A stretch of 64,000 bases of DNA, taken from an uncultured Fibrobacter sp. GTDB taxonomy: Bacteria; Fibrobacterota; Fibrobacteria; Fibrobacterales; Fibrobacteraceae. The stretch is from positions 1 through 64,000 of the forward strand of contig CAMJHM010000005.1 in assembly GCA_946405515.1 (NCBI GenBank), in the 5' to 3' direction. Both the position numbers and the translations under genes were made by a program. A model generated the notes under the pieces. That model had not been told where the DNA came from and did no database searches. It worked only from the letters and a program-made list of their open reading frames with translations. Shown here one piece after another: positions 1 through 8,181 of this stretch (its first letter is position 1; each line of letters opens with the position of its first letter).

Positions 1-42
1 CGATAGAAAATATTGGGTAAAATTGTCATAAAAAAACACGTT

Positions 43-71
43 TTGAGCACCCTTTCATTATTGTGTAAATT
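43..71 (+). promoter_or_regulatory. Probable sigma70-type promoter of the malic enzyme gene
   Basis: TTGAGC at 43-48 and TAAATT at 66-71 are separated by 17 bases. The same TAAATT -10 form recurs at other promoters in this window. The predicted start of transcription lies about 40 bases before the ATG at 116, leaving room for the AAAGGAG ribosome site at 104-110. Confidence 0.45.
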
Positions 72-115
72 TTTCTAAATTTGCGTTCCGAAAATTAAAG
101 CTCAAAGGAGTCAAT

Positions 116-2428
116 ATGGGCAAAGATTTAAAGGAAAAGGCTCTCGAATACCATTCCATGGGCAAGCCGGGCAAGATTGAAATTGTCCCGACCAAGCCGC
201 ACAGCACGCAGACCGACTTGGGACTTGCATACACGCCGGGTGTCGCTGTTCCGTGCCTTGAAATTGAAAAGGACCAGAACCTTGCTTATGAATACACCGG
301 CAAGGGCAACCTAGTCGCCGTGATCAGTAACGGTACAGCAGTGCTTGGACTTGGCGATATTGGCGCTTTGGCGGGCAAGCCGGTGATGGAAGGCAAGGCC
401 TTGCTTTTCAAGATTTATGCAGGTATTGACGTTTTTGATATCGAAATCAACGAAAAAGATCCGAAAAAGTTTATCGAAATCGTGAAGGGTATCGCTCCGA
501 CGTTCGGCGGCATCAACCTCGAAGACATCAAGGCCCCGGAATGCTTTGAAATCGAAGACACGCTCAAGGCGGAACTCGATATCCCCGTGATGCACGACGA
601 CCAGCACGGTACGGCGATTATTTCTTCGGCGGGCCTTTTGAACGCTATCGAAGTCGCTGGCAAGAGCATCCGCGACGTGAAACTCGTGGTGAACGGTGCT
701 GGTGCAGCCGCCTGTGCTTGCACGCGACTTTATTTGTCGCTTGGCCTCAAGAAAGAAAATCTCGTGATGTGCGACAGCAAGGGCGTTATCCGCAAGGACC
801 GCAAGGGCCTTACCGAAGCGAAGGCCTTCTTTGCGACCGACCGCACCGACATCGAAACGCTTGCCGACGCCATGAAGGGCGCCGACGTGTTCGTGGGCCT
901 CTCCAAGGGCAACATCCTCACGCGTGAAATGGTCCGCAGCATGGCCGACCAGCCGATCGTCTTCGCACTTGCGAACCCGACTCCCGAAATCAGCTACGAA
1001 GAAGCCATGGCGAGCCGTGGCGACTTGATTTTTGCGACGGGCCGCAGCGATTACCCGAACCAGGTGAACAACGTCATCGGTTTCCCCTACATCTTCCGCG
1101 GTGCCTTGGACGTGCGCGCCACCTGCATCAACGAACACATGAAGCATGCCGCCGTGCGTGCGATTGCCGCTCTCGCCCACCAGCCCGTGCCCGATGTGGT
1201 GAACATCGCCTACAACGCCCAGCGCTTTACCTTCGGCAAGGAATACTTGATTCCGAAGCCCTTGGACCCGCGCCTCCTTACGGAAGTTTCCATTGCCGTC
1301 GCGAAGGCTGCCATCGAGAGCGAAGTGGCCCGCAAGCCGATTACCGACTGGGATGCTTACTACGACAAGCTCCGTGACATGATGGGCTACGACAACAAGC
1401 TTATCCGCCAGTTCAGCGATACCGCCCGCAGCAACCCCAAGCGCGTGGTGTTTGCCGAAGGCGGAAACCTCAACATGCTCAAGGCCGCCGTGCAGGCCAA
1501 GATCGAAGGCATCGCGCATCCGATTCTGCTCGGTAACCCCGAACGCATCCAGATGATGGCGAACAAGGAACAGCTCGACCTCACGGGCATCAAGATTGTG
1601 AACCCGCGTTCGCCCGAAGAATTCGAACGCCGCCGCAAGTACGCCGCTGTTTACGCCGAAGAGAACGGCCGCAACGGCGTAACGTTCGAAGAAGCCCGCG
1701 ACGACATGTTCGAACCGAACCACTTCGGCATGATGATGGTGAAGGAAGGCGACGCCGACGCACTCATTACCGGCGGTTACTCCAAATACTCCGAGACCAT
1801 CGAACTTGCGAAGGACATCATCGGTATCCGCGAAGAATACAAGCACTTCGGTGCCATGCACATTCTGAGCACCCGCAAGGGAACGTTCTTCTTGGCCGAT
1901 ACGCTCGTGAACCGCGACCCCGATGCCGAAACGCTCGTAGACATCGTAAAGCTCACGCACGACGCAGTCCGCTTCTTCGCACACGAGCCCGTGATGGCAA
2001 TGCTCAGTTACGCGAACTTCGGTAGCGACAAGGAAGCGGCCCGCGGTACGGCCAACAAGGCCCGCGACGCAGTGCGCATGATCCACGAACAGTTCCCGGA
2101 CTACGTGCTCGATGGCGAAATGCAGGTGAACGTGGCGCTCGACAAGGAACTGCGCGACACGAAGTACCCCTTCAACAAGCTCAAAGGCCAGACGGTCAAC
2201 ACGCTCATCTTCCCGTGCCTTTCCTCTGCAAATACGACTTGCAAGATGCTCCTCGAGATGGGCGTGGGCGAATCCATCGGTCCCGTGCAGATGGGCCTGA
2301 ACAAGCCGGTGCACTTCACCGACTCCGATGCCTCCGTGCACGACATCTTCAACCTGACCGTCGCTGCCGTCATCGACGCGATTGTGCAGGAGAAGAAGGA
2401 CGAAGAAAAGAGCCGCAGGAAAAACTAG
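116..2428 (+). CDS. maeB: NADP-type malic enzyme with C-terminal phosphotransacetylase-like domain
   Basis: Oxidatively decarboxylates malate to pyruvate, producing NADPH; cytoplasmic. The 770-residue length matches the hybrid MaeB class. The N-terminal half carries the malic domain ([12 protein letters not shown] near residue 65, then the Lys-containing [13 protein letters not shown] stretch, and HDDQHGTA, the metal-binding segment near 160) followed by a Rossmann segment, [16 protein letters not shown]. From about residue 430 the protein turns into a phosphate acetyltransferase-like domain ([15 protein letters not shown] and [19 protein letters not shown]). In known MaeB proteins this domain is regulatory and binds acetyl-CoA rather than being catalytic. 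An AAAGGAG site precedes the ATG. It is a stand-alone transcription unit with a promoter and terminator of its own. With the monomeric isocitrate dehydrogenase further along, it is a likely NADPH source for the cell. The long antisense frame over it is a codon-bias shadow. Confidence 0.95.
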   Translation: MGKDLKEKALEYHSMGKPGKIEIVPTKPHSTQTDLGLAYTPGVAVPCLEIEKDQNLAYEYTGKGNLVAVISNGTAVLGLGDIGALAGKPVMEGKALLFKIYAGIDVFDIEINEKDPKKFIEIVKGIAPTFGGINLEDIKAPECFEIEDTLKAELDIPVMHDDQHGTAIISSAGLLNAIEVAGKSIRDVKLVVNGAGAAACACTRLYLSLGLKKENLVMCDSKGVIRKDRKGLTEAKAFFATDRTDIETLADAMKGADVFVGLSKGNILTREMVRSMADQPIVFALANPTPEISYEEAMASRGDLIFATGRSDYPNQVNNVIGFPYIFRGALDVRATCINEHMKHAAVRAIAALAHQPVPDVVNIAYNAQRFTFGKEYLIPKPLDPRLLTEVSIAVAKAAIESEVARKPITDWDAYYDKLRDMMGYDNKLIRQFSDTARSNPKRVVFAEGGNLNMLKAAVQAKIEGIAHPILLGNPERIQMMANKEQLDLTGIKIVNPRSPEEFERRRKYAAVYAEENGRNGVTFEEARDDMFEPNHFGMMMVKEGDADALITGGYSKYSETIELAKDIIGIREEYKHFGAMHILSTRKGTFFLADTLVNRDPDAETLVDIVKLTHDAVRFFAHEPVMAMLSYANFGSDKEAARGTANKARDAVRMIHEQFPDYVLDGEMQVNVALDKELRDTKYPFNKLKGQTVNTLIFPCLSSANTTCKMLLEMGVGESIGPVQMGLNKPVHFTDSDASVHDIFNLTVAAVIDAIVQEKKDEEKSRRKN

Positions 2429-2455
2429 TAGCCAACAAGATTAGCAACTTATTTG

Positions 2456-2487
2456 AAAAGGGATGTGCCACAAGCACATCCTTTTTC
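2456..2487 (+). terminator. Rho-independent terminator after maeB
   Basis: AAAGGATGTGC and GCACATCCTTT form an 11-bp stem around a five-base loop and run into a T tract. It sits 30 bases past the maeB stop. Confidence 0.8.
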
Positions 2488-2588
2488 ACATACAGTACAC
2501 AGTGTACTATAAATAGAAATTATCCGTTTTACAACTAACAAAAAATTGCAAAAATTGGACAAAAATAGGAAAAATGTACTATAAACTA

Positions 2589-2617
2589 TTGACTTTTGAT
2601 TTTTCAAAGCGTATATT
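2589..2617 (+). promoter_or_regulatory. Strong sigma70-like promoter abutting the start codon of the TIGR02147 gene
   Basis: TTGACT (2589-2594), a 17-base spacer and TATATT (2612-2617). Only seven bases separate the -10 box from the ATG at 2625. The expected transcription start therefore coincides with the start codon and the mRNA would be leaderless. No Shine-Dalgarno sequence is present. The paralogue at 24502-25323 has the same design. Confidence 0.7.
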
Positions 2618-2624
2618 AGTTAAC

Positions 2625-3458
2625 ATGAAACCGATAATTGAATATCAAGATTATCACGCCTTTTTGAGCGACTACTACGAAGAACGCAAGAGGACTTCTG
2701 CTTTTTCGTGGCGAGAGTTTGCGAAAATTGCGGGATTCGTTTCGCCCTCCTACCTCAAGACGGTTTGCGAAGGCAAGACTAATTTAAGCAAGACGACTAT
2801 GGAACGCGTGGCCAAGTCGATTGGCCTTGTCGGTCACGAAGTAACATACTTCGAGGCGATGGTCCAGTTCGGCAACGCCAAAAAGGATTCACAAAAGAAA
2901 AAATTCCTGGACGTGATGCAGTCCATCGCCGTTGCGCACAAGGTCCACATCATCGACAAGGACGCCTTTGAATATTACGACAGCTGGAAAAATCCGGTCG
3001 TCCGCGAGCTTGCCCCCTTGATGCCAGGCGCCATGCCGGGAGAAATCGCCAAGATGTGCACGCAGGAAGTCTCGGCAATCGAAATCCGCAAATCGCTCCA
3101 GTTCCTTGAACGGAGCGGATTGCTCCGGCAGACGGCGGAAAACGTTTACGAGCAGACCGAAAAGTCTGTCGAAGGTTCCAAGGAAGGGCTCCCGCTCGCG
3201 ATACGCTCCATGCACCGAGAAATGGGCAATCTGGCCATTGATTCGTTGGACCGTTTCAGCGCAAGCGAACGAAACATTACCGGCATCACGATGGGCGTCA
3301 ACCGCGAAGCGTATGAAAAGATCGTCGCGGAACTTGACGCGTGCCGGAAAAGGATTACTGCGATCGCAGAGGCTTGCGGCGATATCACACAAGTTTACAG
3401 GTTGAATTTACAACTGTTCCCGCTTTCGAAAGAAGTTACGGGCAATAAGGAGGATTAG
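2625..3458 (+). CDS. TIGR02147 family putative transcriptional regulator
   Basis: A 277-residue cytoplasmic protein. It starts MKPIIEYQDYHAFLSDYYEE, and its paralogue at 24502-25323 begins almost identically, which fixes the start at the ATG at 2625 rather than the longer frame at 2574. Residues 25-70 (WREFAKIAGFVSPSYLKTV, then SKTTMERVAKSIGL) look like a helix-turn-helix of the XRE/DUF4423 type. The C-terminal part ends in the family signature around VYRLNLQLFPLSK. The family is known as a large paralogous group of Fibrobacter; its function is not established. Its last codons contain the GGAGG used to start the next gene, one base downstream. It therefore appears translationally coupled to the lipoprotein at 3460-5808 and is probably its regulator or partner (inference). 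Confidence 0.85.
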   Translation: MKPIIEYQDYHAFLSDYYEERKRTSAFSWREFAKIAGFVSPSYLKTVCEGKTNLSKTTMERVAKSIGLVGHEVTYFEAMVQFGNAKKDSQKKKFLDVMQSIAVAHKVHIIDKDAFEYYDSWKNPVVRELAPLMPGAMPGEIAKMCTQEVSAIEIRKSLQFLERSGLLRQTAENVYEQTEKSVEGSKEGLPLAIRSMHREMGNLAIDSLDRFSASERNITGITMGVNREAYEKIVAELDACRKRITAIAEACGDITQVYRLNLQLFPLSKEVTGNKED

Positions 3459-3459
3459 G

Positions 3460-5808
3460 ATGAGAACAAAATTTTATATAACATGCGGGGCCATTGCACT
3501 CGCGGCTACAGGTTGTCTGGACGATCAAAACGTTGCGGGGACATCGACTGAACCGAATACGGTCCAAGCTGACGGCAGCGTCCTGTGGGATCCGTCGAGA
3601 GGTGATTATCGAGTCGATTTTACAGCCAGTGTGGCAGCATTGCCTAAAGGCGCCGTCGCCGACGGTCATTGGTACTGGGATGCCAAAAGTGATGCAAAAA
3701 AAGGAGGCACGTCGTACATATCGTGGCCCGCTCAATTGACCGATGGAGCAGATTCCTTGTCGTCCGTTATTGATTCGTGTCAGGGGTTGTGCGGAACCGC
3801 CGTCTTGAAAAAAGGCTCGATGACCAGCAGCCCGTATGCAGGGGTGGGCTTTGTAATCGCGAGAGACGAAAGTGGGGAACCCGTTCCTGTCGATGTATCG
3901 AGCTGGGGCGGCGTTTGCATGACATATACGTCAGAAGCGAATCCATTGATTGTGCTTGATTTGGGGGACTCGCTTGAACATGAACTTGGCGACGAGTTGC
4001 CATCTGCATCTTTGACAAAATCAAAGGATGGATCCGAAATAACGAAATGTGTTAGTTGGGATGAGTTCGCGCTTTCGACCAAGTCAAATGAGCTTCCTAA
4101 ATCTTGGCAAGAGGTTGTTGGCGAAAAAGCAGCAAGTCAACTTCTCGGGTTGAAATTTAGAATCCAGGCCGATTCCGGCGAATATAAATTCAATGTCCGG
4201 CATGTCGGGACCAAGGTGAAAGATCCGCTAAAAACGGCTCACAGGAATCTCTCGTCCAGTTCTCAGGCGGAAACAAGTTCCTCATCCAGTATTTACACCA
4301 ATTGGCTTTTGCTGAGTGGTGACGACGGAAGCCTATGGACCCCGCTAAAAGATAAGGACCATGTCCAGTCATTGCTTTATACGTTCTATAAAGAGGATGA
4401 AGTGTCGGAAAGCTCGTACAGGCCCATGGAACAGGACGGCCGATGGTTCATAGAAACAGATGCAGCCCGTGGTGGAGAATCGTCTATCGCTTGGCCGGTT
4501 TCGCTTGGTGAAGACAGTTCTTTGGTTGGCGTTGTAGAATCTTGCAAAGGGCTTTGTGGTAGGGCATCTTTGAAACAAGGAACATCACAAAAAGCCCCTG
4601 CGGTGGCCGTCAGCTTTAATCTTGCCAAGGATTCTGCAGGGAACCCGACATATGTTGAAGCTTGGAACTGGCGGGGAATTTGTGTGGAATATTATTCAGA
4701 GACGGATATTTCGGTAGAACTTGTTTTGCCTGATTCGCTTCATAGAATATTGGATTACAACTTACCTGCTGCAAAACTTTCCAGGTCTTCGTCTATAGAG
4801 AAAACTTGCCTTCCTTGGGATGAATTCCGTTTGCCGGACGGAGTGGAAAATGTACCCCAATTTTTGAAAGAAAGCAAACAACTTGAGATCGACTCCACGG
4901 CAGACGAAAATCAATGGAAGTTGTATGTCGGAAGTCAAGCTTCATTGCAATTGGTCGGCTTAAGGTTTAAAATTCAAGCAGACGAGGGCGATTACAGTTT
5001 TGGGATTGGTGCAATCGGAAGCCAATTCAGAGAGTTTAAGAGCAATACGGATTTGCCTATTTGTATAAGCAACGGCAAAGGCTCGAAACCGTGTGTAGGC
5101 GACCTCATGACGGGAAATATTGGATTTCCTCGAGTCCGTACCGCTAGATATGCAAAGGGAATTTGGCCTTCGCACGCTGTCGAAGATGGCGAATGGTTTG
5201 TGGAAACGGATTCTGCAAAAGGAGGCCATTCATCCATGTCGCCATATCAGACATGGCTAGTACCCATCGAAGGTGCTCGCTTGGATTCATCCTCGTTGCC
5301 ATATGAATCAGTACTGGCACAACACCCTGATCTAACTTGCGGTATATGTCGCGGTATAACCTTGCAGCGGGAAGCGAAAAAAAGCGATGAATTGGAGAAC
5401 GACACGACAACGGGCGATGAATTGCTGCGCGAAGTAATGACGGACGACCCTTATGTTATTTTAGGTTTCAACTTGGCCAATGTTCCTGTCGATGTTTCAA
5501 ATTGGGGAGGCATGTGTTTTGAATATTTTAGTACAATTCCTCTAACAGTGGAACTTGATGTTAGCGATTCGCTAAATGCCGTATTCGGTGCCAATCCGTA
5601 TATTGTTTTGCCTGAATCGGAATGGCAAAAGTGTGTTCGCTGGAGCGATTTTGCTCTCCCGACCGAGCAGATTCCTTCGGAAAATTTGGAGGGCAGCGTC
5701 GGCGAAATCGCAGCAAAGCATTTATCGGCGATAAGGTTTGTAGTGCAGTCACATGAAGACACGGAAGTAGTTCTAAATATCGGCACGATTTCCACATACC
5801 ATTTTTAG
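3460..5808 (+). CDS. Lipoprotein with three tandem beta-sandwich-like domains, partner of the TIGR02147 gene
   Basis: A 782-residue predicted lipoprotein. The signal ends in a lipobox (LAATGC) and is followed by the tag AGTSTEPNT, close to the GATTEPNT tag of the other cassette lipoprotein. Three homologous units of about 200 residues follow, beginning near VADGHWYWDAK, EQDGRWFIETD and VEDGEWFVETD. Each runs through an S-C-x-G-x-C motif, a W-x-G-x-C-x-[YE]-[YF] motif (WGGVCMTY, WRGICVEYY, WGGMCFEY), a C-x-x-W-x-[DE]-F motif and a closing GLKFRIQADSGEY-like strand. A Ser-rich linker (SSSSQAETSSSSS) separates units 1 and 2. The pattern resembles galactose-binding or CBM-like beta-sandwiches, so binding plant polysaccharide at the cell surface is plausible but unproven. 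Its base composition is more AT-rich than that of the metabolic genes. Confidence 0.8.
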   Translation: MRTKFYITCGAIALAATGCLDDQNVAGTSTEPNTVQADGSVLWDPSRGDYRVDFTASVAALPKGAVADGHWYWDAKSDAKKGGTSYISWPAQLTDGADSLSSVIDSCQGLCGTAVLKKGSMTSSPYAGVGFVIARDESGEPVPVDVSSWGGVCMTYTSEANPLIVLDLGDSLEHELGDELPSASLTKSKDGSEITKCVSWDEFALSTKSNELPKSWQEVVGEKAASQLLGLKFRIQADSGEYKFNVRHVGTKVKDPLKTAHRNLSSSSQAETSSSSSIYTNWLLLSGDDGSLWTPLKDKDHVQSLLYTFYKEDEVSESSYRPMEQDGRWFIETDAARGGESSIAWPVSLGEDSSLVGVVESCKGLCGRASLKQGTSQKAPAVAVSFNLAKDSAGNPTYVEAWNWRGICVEYYSETDISVELVLPDSLHRILDYNLPAAKLSRSSSIEKTCLPWDEFRLPDGVENVPQFLKESKQLEIDSTADENQWKLYVGSQASLQLVGLRFKIQADEGDYSFGIGAIGSQFREFKSNTDLPICISNGKGSKPCVGDLMTGNIGFPRVRTARYAKGIWPSHAVEDGEWFVETDSAKGGHSSMSPYQTWLVPIEGARLDSSSLPYESVLAQHPDLTCGICRGITLQREAKKSDELENDTTTGDELLREVMTDDPYVILGFNLANVPVDVSNWGGMCFEYFSTIPLTVELDVSDSLNAVFGANPYIVLPESEWQKCVRWSDFALPTEQIPSENLEGSVGEIAAKHLSAIRFVVQSHEDTEVVLNIGTISTYHF

Positions 5809-5814
5809 TCTATG

Positions 5815-5850
5815 AAAAAGTCCTCCACGGCAATCACCGCGGAGGACTTT
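5815..5850. terminator. Bidirectional terminator between convergent genes
   Basis: AAAGTCCTCC(a)CGG and CCG(c)GGAGGACTTT form a long hairpin with A and T tracts on its two sides. It serves the lipoprotein gene from the left and the cellulase gene from the right. Confidence 0.8.
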
Positions 5851-5872
5851 CCACACCCAAATTCGAGGAAAG

Positions 5873-7993
5873 TTATTTCAGTATCACCTTATGCACAAAC
5901 TGCTGGCCGCCTTGTTTTACGACAAGCATTGCGGGGCCGCGGTAGTTGCTGCGCAGTTCAATGCGGTTCATTCCCTTGACCGCCGAGAATTCCTGGTGAG
6001 CCGTCACTTGGCCCATAGAATTCAAGAGCATCACCATGCCAACACCCGAACGGTTTGCTGTAAAGGTCGCAGCAACAAGGCCCTGACCGACATCCAGGCG
6101 AAGGCCCATAGCCTTTGCGACACGCGGCATGCAGATTCCGGTCTTATCATCTGTGGAACTTGCACCCCAGTCACCTGTAGCGTTCGCAGCGATAAGTTCA
6201 CCCGAAGCAATACCATCCAGCGAGGGTTTGCTCTTGTTGAAGTTCTGCAACGTATCGGCAGTGCCGTCAGCCTTCCAGAGAAGCATGTTGTCGAGGTACA
6301 TGTCACCCGTGAACTGCGTTCCGTACAAATTGATACCGATAGCATTCATCTTGGTAATGTCGACAATCGCAAGTTTACCTTCGCCATCGCCAAATTCAAT
6401 CTTATGGTTCGCTAGCGTAGTCAGGGTCGAGACGTTTCCGAGGCTCACTTCTTTCCACTTCCATTCGCCGGACATATTGAACACAGACACGCTAGCCCAA
6501 CCATCGGTACCGCAGCCTTCACGGGTTGCATCGGTACACGGGCCAGCAGACACTCCGTCGACACGCATATCAAACGAAATGGCGACATACTGGCTCCAAT
6601 CTGCATCACTCAAATTGATGCGCATGGTACCCGCCTCGCTCGTATCGGACTGTATAGTCTTGTAAACGATATGGAGCGCCTTATCTTCGGTCGAGACGCT
6701 TTCCTTGACGGTGGAATCGATGGTGTTGCCCGGAACGCTCGCCTGGCCATAAGCCTCGCGCATGGCGTTCAAGGTTTCCACATCGACGATGTCGCCCACG
6801 TTGCCGCCGAACTTGTTGACTTGGCGACGGATAATCGTGAAGTTGCCATCGCCTTCGTCACCGGTATCCCATACGCAGGGAACGAGACCGTTCTTCTTTG
6901 CCGAAGCGACCGTGTAGCCGTACCAAGCAGAACGCGCTTCGAGATGCGCCTTGAGGTTATCGCCGGAAAGGGCATTGAGACGCTTGACCGCACCCATCTC
7001 GCCAATCACGACCGGAATGCCATTGTCGTAGAAACGGGTCTTGAGGCCGCCGAACAACTCATCGATAGAACTTTTGGAACCGAGCGCCGTGCCGGAGCAA
7101 GTGTGCGCAGCATCGTTGCCCGGTGTTTTGTCTTCCCAGTAGTAGAACATTTTGCCCCAATCTTCGTCACCGCCGGTCATGAGCGAGAACTGGTAAGGGT
7201 AAAAGTGGATTTCGGCCATGGTGTAGCCAGCGCCCGCCGGATCTTCTGGGTACATCGAAGAAAGGAGCGGGGCCTTTTCGATTTCAGTACGCGGAGCCTG
7301 AACGACCACAATACGGGTAGCGTTGTTTCCACCGGTAGAGCGCACCGCCTTGAGGCATGCTTCATGATAGCTCTTGAGCACCTGCATACGAGCTTCGTCA
7401 AATGCCCACTGTCCATTGTCGGCACCGCCGTTCCACGGATCGTTCACACCAGGTTCGTTCGCAGATGCAAAAATTAGATGTTCGTCATATTCGGCAAACT
7501 TGGTCGCAATCTGCTTCCAATAGTTTTCCTGCTTAGCCGCAATCTCTGTTGCGACAACGGTCGTTTCGCCGCCCTTGTCAAAGCCCTGGCCATCAAACAC
7601 GTGGTCTTCGAGCCAGCCACCATCCCAGTGGCTGTTCAAGATGGCGTACATGCCGTTACCAATCACGAGATCGACAACCGTCTTGACGGTGTCAAGCCAG
7701 CCTGCGTTGATGGTGCCGTTAGAGGCATGGGTATCCCATGCGCACGGAATGCGGACGGTATTGAAACCAGCGTCCTTGATAGCCTTTACGTAGGCTGCAT
7801 CCGGGAACGGGTTGCCCCATCCTGTGGGACCACCTTGGTTGCCCGGAACTTCCATCGTGTTGCCGATGTTGTAGCCGAGGCCCATCTTGGGATAGATATC
7901 GACCGCTTTCGGGAGATTTTGCGCGTGCGTAAACACAGCAAGGGCAAGGGACGCCAAAATCACCGTACAACGAGAGACGTGATTGTATTTCAT
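5873..7993 (-). CDS. GH5 endoglucanase (cellulase) with CBM-like module and C-terminal sorting domain
   Basis: A secreted 706-residue enzyme hydrolysing beta-1,4-glucan. The start is the ATG at 7993, preceded by AAAAGGATCAACT; the upstream extension has no signal peptide character. Residues 1-24 form a signal peptide. The GH5 domain spans about 30-430. It shows YNIGNTME, the acid/base Glu180 in SANEPG, HFYPYQ near 263, and the nucleophile Glu332 in VVIGEMG. Residues 440-600 form a beta-rich, galactose-binding-like module (CBM11-like at best). The last 70 residues end LVVKQGGQQFVHKVILK, resembling the type IX secretion sorting domains at the ends of both xylanases here. It is monocistronic, with a CRP-type operator upstream. 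The GH5 assignment is firm; the subfamily and carbohydrate-binding family are not resolved by eye. Confidence 0.9.
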   Translation of the reverse strand: MKYNHVSRCTVILASLALAVFTHAQNLPKAVDIYPKMGLGYNIGNTMEVPGNQGGPTGWGNPFPDAAYVKAIKDAGFNTVRIPCAWDTHASNGTINAGWLDTVKTVVDLVIGNGMYAILNSHWDGGWLEDHVFDGQGFDKGGETTVVATEIAAKQENYWKQIATKFAEYDEHLIFASANEPGVNDPWNGGADNGQWAFDEARMQVLKSYHEACLKAVRSTGGNNATRIVVVQAPRTEIEKAPLLSSMYPEDPAGAGYTMAEIHFYPYQFSLMTGGDEDWGKMFYYWEDKTPGNDAAHTCSGTALGSKSSIDELFGGLKTRFYDNGIPVVIGEMGAVKRLNALSGDNLKAHLEARSAWYGYTVASAKKNGLVPCVWDTGDEGDGNFTIIRRQVNKFGGNVGDIVDVETLNAMREAYGQASVPGNTIDSTVKESVSTEDKALHIVYKTIQSDTSEAGTMRINLSDADWSQYVAISFDMRVDGVSAGPCTDATREGCGTDGWASVSVFNMSGEWKWKEVSLGNVSTLTTLANHKIEFGDGEGKLAIVDITKMNAIGINLYGTQFTGDMYLDNMLLWKADGTADTLQNFNKSKPSLDGIASGELIAANATGDWGASSTDDKTGICMPRVAKAMGLRLDVGQGLVAATFTANRSGVGMVMLLNSMGQVTAHQEFSAVKGMNRIELRSNYRGPAMLVVKQGGQQFVHKVILK

Positions 7994-8103
7994 AGTTGAT
8001 CCTTTTTTATTTATATACCAAAACATCCATAGGGATACACCCAAAGGATCTCACCACCATCCATAAATCTAAACTGATAATGGCCCAGCAAATCCATATT
8101 TAT

Positions 8104-8149
8104 TACATACAGAATGCTTTACTGGCCAAAGTGTGAAATAAATCACACT
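8104..8149 (-). promoter_or_regulatory. CRP/FNR-family operator and class II-like promoter of the cellulase gene
   Basis: A perfect palindrome (8130-8149) has the core TGTGA-N6-TCACA, the consensus for CRP-type regulators. On the minus strand its centre lies about 42 bases before the start point predicted from a TATGTA -10 box (8104-8109), the spacing of class II CRP-activated promoters. No good -35 box is present, as expected for an activator-dependent promoter. The rest of the gap between polA and the cellulase (7994-8181) shows nothing else. Confidence 0.6.
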
Positions 8150-8181
8150 AGGAGCATCCCTACAAAGCGCGAATCGAACGC

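Noticed and set aside
311-2341. 676-residue minus-strand open frame
   Set aside because: It lies antisense to maeB, whose domains are clear. It is rich in His and Val from reverse-strand codon bias and has no ribosome site.
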